Source: CALBZH01 sp964538515
GTDB lineage: Bacteria > Desulfobacterota > Syntrophobacteria > Syntrophobacterales > Syntrophobacteraceae
Reading direction: 5' to 3'
NCBI GenBank assembly: GCA_964538515.1
Contig: CAZIEW010000015.1
Coordinates: 12,166 to 76,165, forward strand
Length of the DNA stretch: 64,000 bases
In this document: piece after piece, positions 37,272 to 46,091 of the stretch
How positions within the stretch are numbered: the stretch's first letter is position 1
Layout: each line of letters begins with the position of its first letter
Program-made: the position numbers and the translations under genes
Notes under the pieces: generated by a model
The model's database searches: none
Seen by the model: the letters and a program-made list of their open reading frames with translations, nothing else
What the model was told of the DNA's origin: nothing

Positions 37272-38294
37272 ATGATGGACACAGCGAAACCCATTCTGGT
37301 CACGGGGTGTGCCGGATTCATCGGATTCCACTTTGCGCTCCGGCTCCTCAAGGAAGGCAAATCAGTCATTGGTCTGGACAATGTCAACGACTACTACGAC
37401 GTCAACCTCAAGTGGAACCGCCTCAGGCAGTTGGAGGGCTTCGGCGCTTTCCGATTCAGCCGACTGAATCTCGAGGACCAAGAGGGCATGAAGGCCCTCT
37501 TCCAGCGAAACGACATGGATATTGTGGTGCACCTGGCCGCCCAGGCTGGGGTTCGCTATTCCCTCACGAATCCGCAAGCCTACATCGACAGCAACCTTGC
37601 CGGTTTTTGCAACGTTCTCGAAGGCTGCCGCCACCACGGCGTCAAGCACCTCCTCTTCGCCTCGTCGAGCTCCGTTTATGGGGCAAACACCCGGATGCCC
37701 TTCTCCGTGCATCACAACGTGGACCATCCCGTTTCCCTGTATGCAGCGACGAAGAAAGCGAACGAGCTCATGGCACACACTTACGCCCATCTTTACGGGC
37801 TTCCGTGTACCGGGCTTCGTTTCTTCACGGTATACGGCCCTTGGGGACGCCCGGACATGGCCTTGTTCCTATTCACAAAGGCCATGCTCGCCGGAGAGCC
37901 CATCAAGGTCTTCAATCATGGCAACATGAAGCGTGACTTCACCTATATCGACGACATTGTGGAAGGCATGACGCGCATCATGATGGGGCCTCCTCAGTCC
38001 AATCCCAGCTGGAGCAGTGATGCACCGGATCCCGGGACGAGCTATGCCCCTTACCGCGTCTACAACATCGGAAACAACCAACCCGTTGAGCTGCTGAGAT
38101 ATATCGAAGTCCTGGAGAGCTGTCTCGAAATCAAAGCGGAGCGGGAATACCTCCCCATGCAATCCGGGGATGTCCCCGCGACTTATGCGGATATCGAGGA
38201 TTTGACGCGTGATTTCGGTTTCAGGCCGAGCACCCCCATCGAAGAGGGTATTGCCCGCTTTGTGGAATGGTACCGGCGGTACTATGGTGTCTAG
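37272..38294 (+). CDS. NAD-dependent UDP-glucuronate 4-epimerase-like enzyme
   Basis: 340 residues. Short-chain dehydrogenase fold of the extended type: GxxGxxG in VTGCAGFIGFHFALRLL, NNVNDYYD-like DNVNDYYDVNLKW (the substrate-specific mark of UDP-glucuronate epimerases), YxxxK in YAATKKANELMAHTY, and RDFTYIDDIVEGM. It interconverts UDP-glucuronate and UDP-galacturonate for surface polysaccharide. UDP-glucose epimerase is the alternative but fits less well. Confidence 0.87.
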   Translation: MMDTAKPILVTGCAGFIGFHFALRLLKEGKSVIGLDNVNDYYDVNLKWNRLRQLEGFGAFRFSRLNLEDQEGMKALFQRNDMDIVVHLAAQAGVRYSLTNPQAYIDSNLAGFCNVLEGCRHHGVKHLLFASSSSVYGANTRMPFSVHHNVDHPVSLYAATKKANELMAHTYAHLYGLPCTGLRFFTVYGPWGRPDMALFLFTKAMLAGEPIKVFNHGNMKRDFTYIDDIVEGMTRIMMGPPQSNPSWSSDAPDPGTSYAPYRVYNIGNNQPVELLRYIEVLESCLEIKAEREYLPMQSGDVPATYADIEDLTRDFGFRPSTPIEEGIARFVEWYRRYYGV

Positions 38295-38306
38295 GCTTCG
38301 ATTTCC

Positions 38307-38345
38307 CTCTTCCCGGGAAGGCGAACCACACCCTCCCGGGAAGAG
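38307..38345. terminator. bidirectional terminator between convergent genes
   Basis: A perfect 12-bp inverted repeat (CTCTTCCCGGGA and complement) with a 15-base loop, placed between the epimerase stop and the convergent Cache protein stop. Only short T-tracts (TTTATTT) follow. Confidence 0.6.
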
Positions 38346-38351
38346 AGTGCT

Positions 38352-38918
38352 TTATTTCGCCATGACCTTTTTGACATCCTCATCGGGCATATCATAGATG
38401 CCGCAGCCCAATACGACCTTCTGTCCCTGATAGTCGCACAGTTTCACATAGGACACTTTCTTGGACAGCTTCTCTTCCCCCGGCTTCGGCCACATGTAAT
38501 CCACCCACCCGGCTCCCTTCCGCTCGGCCACTTTGTTCATCTCGGCAAAGAAAGCCTTCCCGGTCGGGTCCTTCATCTCGATGAGATTCTCGCCGTCCAG
38601 GTCCGGTTTGATCGGGTGCATGATCATGACCCCCTTGAGGTTGTGCACCCACATATACGTTCCAGCAAAAATGAAATCGCTGTCTTTTCCTTTAAATCTC
38701 GAAAGCGCTCCCGCCCCTTCTTTTCCGAGCACCTCGCAGCCCAGATTCACCTTTTCGACGATCAACTCGGGCGTTGCTTTCGTCGACGCGGTTGCCGCAG
38801 CCTTGGCTGCACTTTCCTTTGCCAGCTCCGCACGGGTCTGCTCTCCAGAAGCGTTCAACACAAAAACCCCAAGGAGCACAGCCAAAAACAGACCCGCAAT
38901 TCCTCCCACAGCCTTCAT
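38352..38918 (-). CDS. secreted single-Cache-domain protein
   Basis: 188 residues from MKAVGGIAG, with GGGAGGAG upstream. An N-terminal hydrophobic segment (GLFLAVLLGVFVL) acts as signal or anchor. The remainder is one Cache-type sensor domain: FAGTYMWVHNLKGVMIMHPI, GKAFFAEMNKVAERKGAGWVDYMW and YDMPDEDVKKVM. Usually this domain sits in chemoreceptors or kinases; here it stands alone, so it may be a free ligand-binding protein working with a membrane partner. Confidence 0.75.
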   Translation of the reverse strand: MKAVGGIAGLFLAVLLGVFVLNASGEQTRAELAKESAAKAAATASTKATPELIVEKVNLGCEVLGKEGAGALSRFKGKDSDFIFAGTYMWVHNLKGVMIMHPIKPDLDGENLIEMKDPTGKAFFAEMNKVAERKGAGWVDYMWPKPGEEKLSKKVSYVKLCDYQGQKVVLGCGIYDMPDEDVKKVMAK

Positions 38919-39105
38919 ACAGTCTCCTCCCAATGATTGACAGGTACCTCAGCCACTCTGCCCGTCATAGTACAACGCCTTCCAAAGTAGAGCAAGATCA
39001 CGGGACGAACAGGAGAGCTATAGTGCAACCATTGAAGTGACTTACACTCCTGGCATTGTAGGAAGACATACCCCCAACCGCAGATCGGTCATCAGCCGAA
39101 CGGGC

Positions 39106-42100
39106 TCATCCGTGCTGATCCGTGTCTTGACTTGCCAAGGGCTCAGACGCCATGGACAGCCCGGGAGGGGTCCCTCTCGCCTTGCCGTAAGCCATGAAGT
39201 AAACCATGGGCACGACAATCAGCGTGAAGAACGTGGAGACCGTGATGCCGAAAATCAGCGCCCAAGCCAGTCCTGAAAAGATGGGATCCAGGGTGATGGG
39301 CCAGGCCGCCAGCATCGCCGCAAACGACGTGAGGAAGATCGGGCGCGTTCGCAGTGCCCCCGCTCCGATCAGGGAATCGATGAGCGGTTGTCCTTCTTTC
39401 TTGCGCTCCTCAACGAACTCCACCAGGAGAATGGAATTGCGCGTCGCGATCCCCGCGAGCGCAATCATGCCAATCATGGCGGTCGCGGTAAAATAAACGG
39501 GATTGGGCCACCCTCCCACGTTACCGCCGGTGAGGACGTTTAAGAGCCAAAACCCCGGCAAAATCCCGATGACCGAGAGGGGCAGCGCGATGAGCTGAAT
39601 CGCGGGGAGCAGATAACTCCCCGTCTGATAGAGCAGCAGGAAGTAGATGCCGAGGACCGCGATCCCGAAGGCGATTCCCAGATCCCGGAATACCCGAAGC
39701 GTGATGTCCCACTCCCCCTCCCCCGACCAAATCACCTCAAATGCTTTCAGCGCATCATCCTTGGCGACCTGGTCCTCCAATTCCAGCACGGCGTCTGGAG
39801 GCGCCAAACCCGCCGTTTCCCCGAACACGTAGACGACCGGGGTCAGATTCTTGTGATAAATGGGCTGCTCGATCGTTGTTTCTTCAAAGGATCCCAGCTC
39901 CCCCAGGAAGACCCCGTTCCCTTGAGGTCCCCGGACCATCACCTGGAGCAAATCCTCTTTGAGAGCCCGCTCGCCGCGCGGCAGCCGAAAAAGGATGAAG
40001 AGGGGATGAACCTCATCGTCCAGTCTCAGCGAGCCCGCCCGCGCACCGGCCACCAGTCCCTGCAGCGTTTCATCGATCTGTCGGTCACTGATCCCGCTCA
40101 ACGCCGCCTTGGCGCGGTCCACCCGGAAGATCAAGCGCTTCTGCGCGTGAACCGTAATGTCGTCCACATCCACCACGCCGCGGGTTTTCTCCATGAGCCC
40201 CCTGACACGACCGGCCGCATCGACAAGCTCTTCGTAAGCCTGGCCGATCTTCCCGTACACTTCGGCCACCACCGTCGCAATCACGGGGGGCCCCGGGGGA
40301 CTTTCGACGATCTTGATATTCGCCCCGTGAGCCTCGGCAATGGCGGTCAGGTCGTTTCGGAGTCGCAACCCGAGCGCATGACTCTGCTGGGTGCGCAGCT
40401 TCTTGCCGATCAGGTTGACCCGAACGTCCGCCACGTGGGAACCCCGGCGCAAATAGTAATGCCGCACCAAGCCATTGAAATCGACGGGGCTCGCCGTACC
40501 CACGGTCGAGCTCACATCGGTCACCTCGCCCACGCGTCCCAAATAGGCTGCAAGCGCGAAGGCGGCCGCTTCCGTCCGCTCCAACGGACTGCCCTCCGGC
40601 ATGTCCACGATCACCTGCAGCTCGTTTTTGTTGTCGAACGGCAGCATCTTGAGCGGCACCCGGTGCGAGACCACCAGCCAGCCGGCAAACCCGAGCAGCA
40701 CGATGACGCCGCCAAGCACGCCCCACCGGCGCCTCCGGCGCTCGAACAAGGGCATCATGATGCGCGCGTAGGTCTTGTACAGACCCGTGTCCTCCACGGC
40801 CTGCTCTCCATGTCCCCCTTCGTTCGACGAATGCTTGAGAAAATGGAGCGACAGCCAGGGCGTGATGGTGAACGCAACGAGAAGGCTCATAAGCATGGCG
40901 ACGGGAACGTTCAGCGCCATGGGAGCCATGTAGGGCCCCATCATGCCGGTGATGAAAAACATGGGCACGAAGGAGATGATGACCGCGAACGTGGCCAAGA
41001 TAACCGGCGGTCGGACCTCATTCACGGCACTGATGACCGCCTGGCGAGGAGGCTCCTTTCGCATGGCAAAATGGCGGTGGATGTTTTCGACATCCACGAT
41101 CGGGTCGTCCACCACCAAGCCGAGCGACAGGATGAGGGCAAACAGGGTCACGCGGTTGATCGTGTATCCCAGGAAGAGGTTGATGAGAAGGGTGAAGCTG
41201 AAGGTAACGGGGACGGCCAGGGCGATGATCAGCCCTTCACGCCACCCCAGCGAATAAGCGAGAAGCACCACCACGATGGCGATCGCGACGATCAGGGCCT
41301 CGACGAGCTCGTTGACTTTCTCATCGGCCGTTTTCCCAAAATCCCGCGTCACCCGCAGATGCACCCCGGCCGGAAGCACTTCCTTCGCGAACCGCTCCGC
41401 CTCCCGCTTCACCTCATCGGATACCCAGACGGCGTTCGTTCCCTTTCGCTTGGCCACGCCCACGGTCACGGCCGGATAGTCCATCTGGCGCTGAAGCCCT
41501 TCGGGAGGCGCTTCATGCTCCGCGTTGGGATCCTTGGACGTGTAAGCCAGATCCCCAAGCATGATTCGCGTGTACGTCGCCGGCTCGTCCGGGCCGTCCT
41601 TCACGTCAGCCACTTCTTTCAGGTAAACAGGGCGCCCGTCCTGCACGCCGACAATCAGGTCACCGACCTCTCTCGCCGACTTCAGGAACCGCCCGGCATC
41701 GAGCTTAACCTCGTTGTTATCCTGAACCAGAGCCCCCGCTTCGACCGCATACCCCGCTCCCTGGACCGCCCGCTGCAAGTCCTGCAGAGCCACTCCGCGG
41801 CTGGCCATTCGGACCGGGGAGAGCTGCACGGTCACCTGACGCTCCCGGCCGCCGACGAGATAGGTCTTGCCGGCGTTTTTCACCGACTGGAGCCTGATTT
41901 CAAGCTCTTCGGCCATGCGTCTCAGCGCGAAATCATCGTAGCGCTCGCTAAACAGGGTAAGATTCACAATGGGAACGTCGTCGATCTCCACGGGCTTCAC
42001 GACCCAACCGGTGACGCCTGGAGGAATCTGGTCGACGTTGCTTTGGATCTTGTTGTTGAGCTTGACCCAGCTGCGCTCCCGGTCTTCCCCCACATAGAAC

Positions 42101-42414
42101 CGCACCGTGACGATCGCCTGGGAGGGATAGCTCGTCGAATAGACGTATTCCACGCCGTCGATCTGGTAGAGCAGCTTTTCGAGTCGGGTGGCGACCTGTC
42201 GTTCAACCTCCCTGGCAGAGGCTCCCGGCATGCTGACCAGGACATCCGCAATGGGCACGACGATCTGCGGGTCTTCTTCACGGGGCGTCACGGCAAGCGA
42301 CACAACCCCGCAAATCAAGCTGACTAGAATCAGCAGAACCGACAGGTTGCCTTCCAGGAACGCTTCGACGACTTTGTTCATCCAGTGATGGGATTCGGGC
42401 GATTTGGACGTCAT
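39106..42414 (-). CDS. RND efflux permease
   Basis: 1102 residues in the usual RND size range. Twelve membrane segments with two large periplasmic loops. The proton-relay helix carries LVVDDPIVDVENIHRHF, with paired acidic residues. Other marks: MPGASAREVERQVATRLEK, DIPLKM-like VPLKMLPFDNKNELQ, GIATRNSILLVEFVEE. It lies third in the tolC-MFP-RND operon, overlapping the MFP gene by 4 bases. It could export organic compounds or metals: the DDP-DVEN form is of the multidrug/metal border type, so substrate stays open. Confidence 0.9.
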   Translation of the reverse strand: MTSKSPESHHWMNKVVEAFLEGNLSVLLILVSLICGVVSLAVTPREEDPQIVVPIADVLVSMPGASAREVERQVATRLEKLLYQIDGVEYVYSTSYPSQAIVTVRFYVGEDRERSWVKLNNKIQSNVDQIPPGVTGWVVKPVEIDDVPIVNLTLFSERYDDFALRRMAEELEIRLQSVKNAGKTYLVGGRERQVTVQLSPVRMASRGVALQDLQRAVQGAGYAVEAGALVQDNNEVKLDAGRFLKSAREVGDLIVGVQDGRPVYLKEVADVKDGPDEPATYTRIMLGDLAYTSKDPNAEHEAPPEGLQRQMDYPAVTVGVAKRKGTNAVWVSDEVKREAERFAKEVLPAGVHLRVTRDFGKTADEKVNELVEALIVAIAIVVVLLAYSLGWREGLIIALAVPVTFSFTLLINLFLGYTINRVTLFALILSLGLVVDDPIVDVENIHRHFAMRKEPPRQAVISAVNEVRPPVILATFAVIISFVPMFFITGMMGPYMAPMALNVPVAMLMSLLVAFTITPWLSLHFLKHSSNEGGHGEQAVEDTGLYKTYARIMMPLFERRRRRWGVLGGVIVLLGFAGWLVVSHRVPLKMLPFDNKNELQVIVDMPEGSPLERTEAAAFALAAYLGRVGEVTDVSSTVGTASPVDFNGLVRHYYLRRGSHVADVRVNLIGKKLRTQQSHALGLRLRNDLTAIAEAHGANIKIVESPPGPPVIATVVAEVYGKIGQAYEELVDAAGRVRGLMEKTRGVVDVDDITVHAQKRLIFRVDRAKAALSGISDRQIDETLQGLVAGARAGSLRLDDEVHPLFILFRLPRGERALKEDLLQVMVRGPQGNGVFLGELGSFEETTIEQPIYHKNLTPVVYVFGETAGLAPPDAVLELEDQVAKDDALKAFEVIWSGEGEWDITLRVFRDLGIAFGIAVLGIYFLLLYQTGSYLLPAIQLIALPLSVIGILPGFWLLNVLTGGNVGGWPNPVYFTATAMIGMIALAGIATRNSILLVEFVEERKKEGQPLIDSLIGAGALRTRPIFLTSFAAMLAAWPITLDPIFSGLAWALIFGITVSTFFTLIVVPMVYFMAYGKARGTPPGLSMASEPLASQDTDQHG

Positions 42415-43595
42415 GGAACGATGACCTCCTCGCCCGCGTCGAGCCCCGAAAGCACTTCGGTGATCGAAGGGTCCGACTGCCCGAGAGTCACGAAGCGCCG
42501 CATGGACTGGCCATCCTTCCCCACGACCGCGACCATCTGCAGCTGACCAACGCGGCGGACTGCGGACGTCGGAACAACCAGCCCCTCGTAGAACCCGTAC
42601 GGAATGCGCACTCGCGCGAAAAGGCCGTTGACCAGCCCGGACTCGGGCTGAATCTCGATTTTGATCCGGACCGTCCGGGTGGCCGGGTCGGACTTGGGGA
42701 CAATCTCCCGAAGCGTCCCGCTCACGGTTCGGCCGATCGCGTCGATCCGAACCTGCAGCTCCATGCCCTCACGCAGATGAGGCAAGAGGGATTCCGACAA
42801 ATCCGCGTGAAGCTCCGGGTGGCTCGGCGAATCCAGAAAGAAAAGCGGCTGTCCCGGAGCAGCCATGTCTCCGACATTGACCATCTTCTTAAGCACCTTG
42901 CCGGAAAACGGGGCTCGGATCACGCTGTAGTCGAGAAACGAGCGCGCCTCGGCCACGGCAGCCTCGGCCTGGACTTTTTGAGCCTGCAGTCGGGAGATGT
43001 CGTGCGCTGCCGCCTGAAACTGGGCCTCGGCCATGTCCTTCTGGGCTCGAGCGGCCTCCCACTGCTGCCCCGTGGCGGCCTGGTCGCGACGGAGGGAATC
43101 CGTGCGCCGGAACTCCAACTGCGCCCGCTCACGATTGGCCTTCGCCGACTCGGCTTGCGCTTTGGCCGCTTCCACCGCCTTCTGTACACCCGCCACTTGG
43201 GACACGGCCTGGCGCAGCTTGGCCTGGATGTCCGCATCTTCCAGAACCGCCAGAACGGTTCCTTCGTGTCCGGGGACTTCGGGGCCAAACACCTGGTCCC
43301 CTTCGGCAACATGGATTTCCTTCACCTGAGCCATGATTCGGCTAGACACCTGCGCCTCGGTCTTCGCCCGAAGAGTCCCCACCTGCTCCACGACGAGCGG
43401 GAAGCGCTGCCGTTCGACCCTAGCAGTTTTAAGCGGCTGCGTCTCCTTGCTCTCCTTCGGTGGCTTCGGCTCGACCTTGTTCAGGAACGCCCCGGAAAGC
43501 CACAGCATGAGGACAACTAGGACCGCTACCATGGCAGCCAGCTTCCCGCCTTCCTTTACCAAGTGTGCCTTCCTGCTTGCCTGCGATTCTTGCAT
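42411..43595 (-). CDS. RND efflux periplasmic adaptor (MFP)
   Basis: 394 residues from the ATG at 43595 (GGAG 6 bases upstream); the longer frame runs into tolC. A membrane anchor (AAMVAVLVVLMLWL) is followed by the lipoyl-like domain (VEQVGTLRAKTEAQVSSRI), a long alpha-hairpin rich in Gln and Ala (VQKAVEAAKAQAESAKANR), and a beta-barrel domain (FSGKVLKKMVNVGDMAAPG). It links the RND pump to the TolC channel. It begins 40 bases after tolC and overlaps the permease start. Confidence 0.9.
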   Translation of the reverse strand: MQESQASRKAHLVKEGGKLAAMVAVLVVLMLWLSGAFLNKVEPKPPKESKETQPLKTARVERQRFPLVVEQVGTLRAKTEAQVSSRIMAQVKEIHVAEGDQVFGPEVPGHEGTVLAVLEDADIQAKLRQAVSQVAGVQKAVEAAKAQAESAKANRERAQLEFRRTDSLRRDQAATGQQWEAARAQKDMAEAQFQAAAHDISRLQAQKVQAEAAVAEARSFLDYSVIRAPFSGKVLKKMVNVGDMAAPGQPLFFLDSPSHPELHADLSESLLPHLREGMELQVRIDAIGRTVSGTLREIVPKSDPATRTVRIKIEIQPESGLVNGLFARVRIPYGFYEGLVVPTSAVRRVGQLQMVAVVGKDGQSMRRFVTLGQSDPSITEVLSGLDAGEEVIVP

Positions 43596-43635
43596 CACGG
43601 CTCCAATTCCCCTCTTAAACGGTCTTCTTCGCGGT

Positions 43636-45171
43636 CTATTGTTCGGAGCCGAGCCCATCGAGCCTGGCCGAAAAGTCGCCAAGGGCCATGCGGAGAGCGG
43701 CTTGGGCAATCATCCCCTCGAACCGGGCCGCCATCGCTCCCACTTCGGCCTGATTCCAGGCGACCTCCGACTGCAGCAGGCCGTCAACGCCCACCGCCCC
43801 ACGGTCATACTGATGCCGCACTTCATCCAGCGCCTTGGCAGCCCATTTCCGCCGCTCCTCGGCGACGCGGATCTTTTCCGCTGCTTCTTCCACGGAAAGC
43901 GCCGCCTGCTGCACCTCGAGCGCAATATCAAGCTCGACCTGCCGCCCCTTCGATTCCGTTTCCGCTAGCCGCGCCTGCGCCTCCTTGATTCGGGCCATCG
44001 TCAAGCCGCCTTCGAAGAGCGGCCACGTGGCCTGAACCGCTATCAGCCAGCTGTTCGGGGTTTCGCTCCACTCCCGGGTATCCCATTGGTACTGACCGCT
44101 CGTGGCAAGCCTTGGGAGAAAACCTCCCTGCGCCGAGCGCACCCGTTTTCTGGCAGCCTCCACTAAAGAGCGCACGGCCATCATCTCAGGCCGCTGGTTA
44201 TGTGCCTTCTTCACCAAGTCCTCACGACCACGCATAGCACTGAGATCGCCTAGAGCAGCCTGATCGAACGTTGGATCCGGAATTTCAACGTCCCGCACGG
44301 GCCGCGCCAGAAGCCGCTCCATGGCCGCCTGGACCTTCCGGGCGCCGGTTTTAGCCGACACAAGGTTGCCCTCCATTTCAGCCGTTCGGGCCTTGAGCCG
44401 GGCGAGGTCGCTTGGAAGCGCGGCCTCCTCCCGCAGCTTTGCTGCACCGATTCGCTCATCGGTCTTGGCTGACTCATGAGCCTTTTCAGCCACACCGATG
44501 AATGAGAGCGCCTGAAGCCATCGGTAGTAGACCTCCGTGACCCGCGCCACAAGCTGATTGCGCGCCCCCTGAAGCTCCGAAGCGACCGCCTTCCGCTGCT
44601 GGATGGCCGCACCCCGGTCATAGAATCGGCTCCCCCCCTGGAACAACACCCACTCGCCCTGGAAGCGCGTCAGGAAGTTCTGCTGCTCCCCAGGGTTGTT
44701 GAAGTCCGTTGACGGGAGAAGGCGCCGCTGGTTGATGATGTTCATGGCTGCAAAGACGGGATTGTTCGTGATGTTGAATTCCTCGGAAAAGACGATCCGC
44801 GGATAGAAGGCCGCTTCAGCCTGGCGAACCTGCTGGTTGGCTGCATCGATGCGCGATCGAATCTGAGCGAGGTCCGGACTGGCTCGAAGCGCTTCTTCGA
44901 TCGCCCCATCGAGGCCTAGCCGGCCCGTGGCTGTCGAGTCCGGAGCCACTGACGGGGGATCCGGATCCTGAAGTGCCGGAGGGGAGCCGGGATCCTCAGG
45001 CGAAGCGTCCCGATGCATTTCCAGGTCCATTCTTGCACCTTGCTCCCCGGGTGACTTGCCATCCGAAGCACATCCCCAGAAGCTCAACACGGTCAGGCCG
45101 ATACAGAACATAGCCCTTCGCCAGAAGAACCTCCGGACACACCCAAGCGCTCCACGCCGGACCCTCCCCAT
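43636..45171 (-). CDS. TolC-family outer-membrane efflux channel
   Basis: 511 residues. The lipobox-like LTVLSFWGC near residue 34 suggests a lipoprotein, as in the NodT/CusC branch. A Pro/Asp-rich linker follows, then two TolC repeats, each with long helices: SRIDAANQQVRQAEAAFYPR and VRSLVEAARKRVRSAQGGFLPR. It is the first gene of the efflux operon; a palindrome lies 25 bases before its ATG. Confidence 0.9.
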   Translation of the reverse strand: MGRVRRGALGCVRRFFWRRAMFCIGLTVLSFWGCASDGKSPGEQGARMDLEMHRDASPEDPGSPPALQDPDPPSVAPDSTATGRLGLDGAIEEALRASPDLAQIRSRIDAANQQVRQAEAAFYPRIVFSEEFNITNNPVFAAMNIINQRRLLPSTDFNNPGEQQNFLTRFQGEWVLFQGGSRFYDRGAAIQQRKAVASELQGARNQLVARVTEVYYRWLQALSFIGVAEKAHESAKTDERIGAAKLREEAALPSDLARLKARTAEMEGNLVSAKTGARKVQAAMERLLARPVRDVEIPDPTFDQAALGDLSAMRGREDLVKKAHNQRPEMMAVRSLVEAARKRVRSAQGGFLPRLATSGQYQWDTREWSETPNSWLIAVQATWPLFEGGLTMARIKEAQARLAETESKGRQVELDIALEVQQAALSVEEAAEKIRVAEERRKWAAKALDEVRHQYDRGAVGVDGLLQSEVAWNQAEVGAMAARFEGMIAQAALRMALGDFSARLDGLGSEQ

Positions 45172-45195
45172 TTCGCCCCCCGAATATCCCAGAAG

Positions 45196-45211
45196 AATAT
45201 CGATCGATATT
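45196..45211. promoter_or_regulatory. palindromic operator candidate of the efflux operon
   Basis: A perfect 16-base palindrome, AATATCGATCGATATT, lies 25 bases upstream of the tolC start codon, where a repressor of the TetR or ArsR type could block transcription. Its regulator is not encoded nearby. Confidence 0.5.
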
Positions 45212-45509
45212 GACCAGCAGACTCCCCGAGCACATCATGATGCCCCACCAGCCCCATGCTGCCTATTATTAGGACCAAATCGCTCAGAGAGCAATACAAC
45301 AAACTCCATGCAGCTGAATTCATCAATCCTGCGCCTGGTTCATAAAAATCCTGAAAGACTTATCTTCGATATGCCCAACTACGTTGACCCTAAGTATAAC
45401 CCTACAGATGGAATTGCCCGCCTAGTCCAAAGCTGGGGCAACACGCCATCATGTGATGTGGCCCCCATACCGGCAACGAGATGAGGTCCAAAGCCCTCTC
45501 ATTTCACCA

Positions 45510-45568
45510 ATGAAGCCATCCCCTCGGCAGGGCGGCAATCGTGGTGTACTGCCACTGCCTGGCTTCAT
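45510..45568. repeat. imperfect long hairpin with perfect 9-bp ends
   Basis: ATGAAGCCA and its exact complement TGGCTTCAT bound a 41-base interior. The interior itself has GGCAG and CTGCC arms, giving a long imperfect stem. It could be a repeat-element hairpin or structured RNA; copy number elsewhere is unknown. Confidence 0.4.
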
Positions 45569-45807
45569 CTCAACTTCAATCGTCAGCAAAGAATAGGTTG
45601 CAACGAGAATACGCCGTTGATCGTAACGCCGCAGATCTGTGATGTGTCAGATTTCTTGGAAGGGATGGCTCCACCCGGTCAGCAGCATTCCAAGAAGCAC
45701 ACTTCACGGTCGAGCCATATCCGGGTATGATGCAGCATTGTCCGCCTATTTCAGCGGTTAGATCCTTAGTACAGCTCCCCAGAATAACGTGACCATTGCC
45801 CGGGGTT

Positions 45808-45875
45808 GTCATTCCCGCAAGTTTTTGTCGGGAATCCAACAGAAAATCCTGGATGCCCGCCTTCGCGGGCATGAC
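45808..45875. repeat. REP/MITE-like palindromic intergenic repeat
   Basis: About 68 bases with near-perfect terminal repeats GTCATTCCCGC and GCGGGCATGAC and two internal hairpins (ATTCCCG with CGGGAAT, and TGCCCGC with GCGGGCA). The text GTCATTCCCGC ... CTGGATGCCCGCCTTCGCGG is typical of the widespread intergenic repeat that, when translated, gives spurious PAKAGIQ peptides in proteobacterial genomes. Confidence 0.7.
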
Positions 45876-46091
45876 AGTTGGTTATCGGACACCCATTTGT
45901 GTGGCCCCGTACTTAGGAAGGCGATCCTCCAACCTTTGTTTCTTCACCGAATTCTGGTAACGTTCATGATGGATAAAGTCCTTACGCTGATGGGTACGGG
46001 AAGCAAAACGGACTCCGATTGAGCTTGTTCATTGGTCAAGGCCTTCCAAAGGAGGGGGTCTGACACAATTCATTGTCAAAGGAGGGAGACT

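Larger units (their letters stand above)
45212..46091. other. gene-poor region between efflux operon and phosphofructokinase
   Basis: About 880 bases, more AT-rich than the neighbours. It contains two inverted-repeat elements (listed separately) and a weak open frame at 45308-45484 (58 codons on the + strand, no ribosome-binding site). A possible minus-strand promoter for tolC (TTGCTC, 18 bases, AATAAT) lies near 45255-45290. I see no gene that can be supported. The repeats and composition make it look like an accreted, possibly mobile-element-derived spacer. Confidence 0.5.

Noticed and set aside
39853..42327. An open frame of 824 codons on the + strand opposite the RND permease
   Set aside because: It is His/Arg/Asp-rich noise, the mirror of a GC-rich gene; the RND protein on the other strand has full family motifs.
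45308..45484. 58-codon frame in the gene-poor spacer
   Set aside because: No ribosome-binding site, no recognisable domain; composition alone cannot support it.
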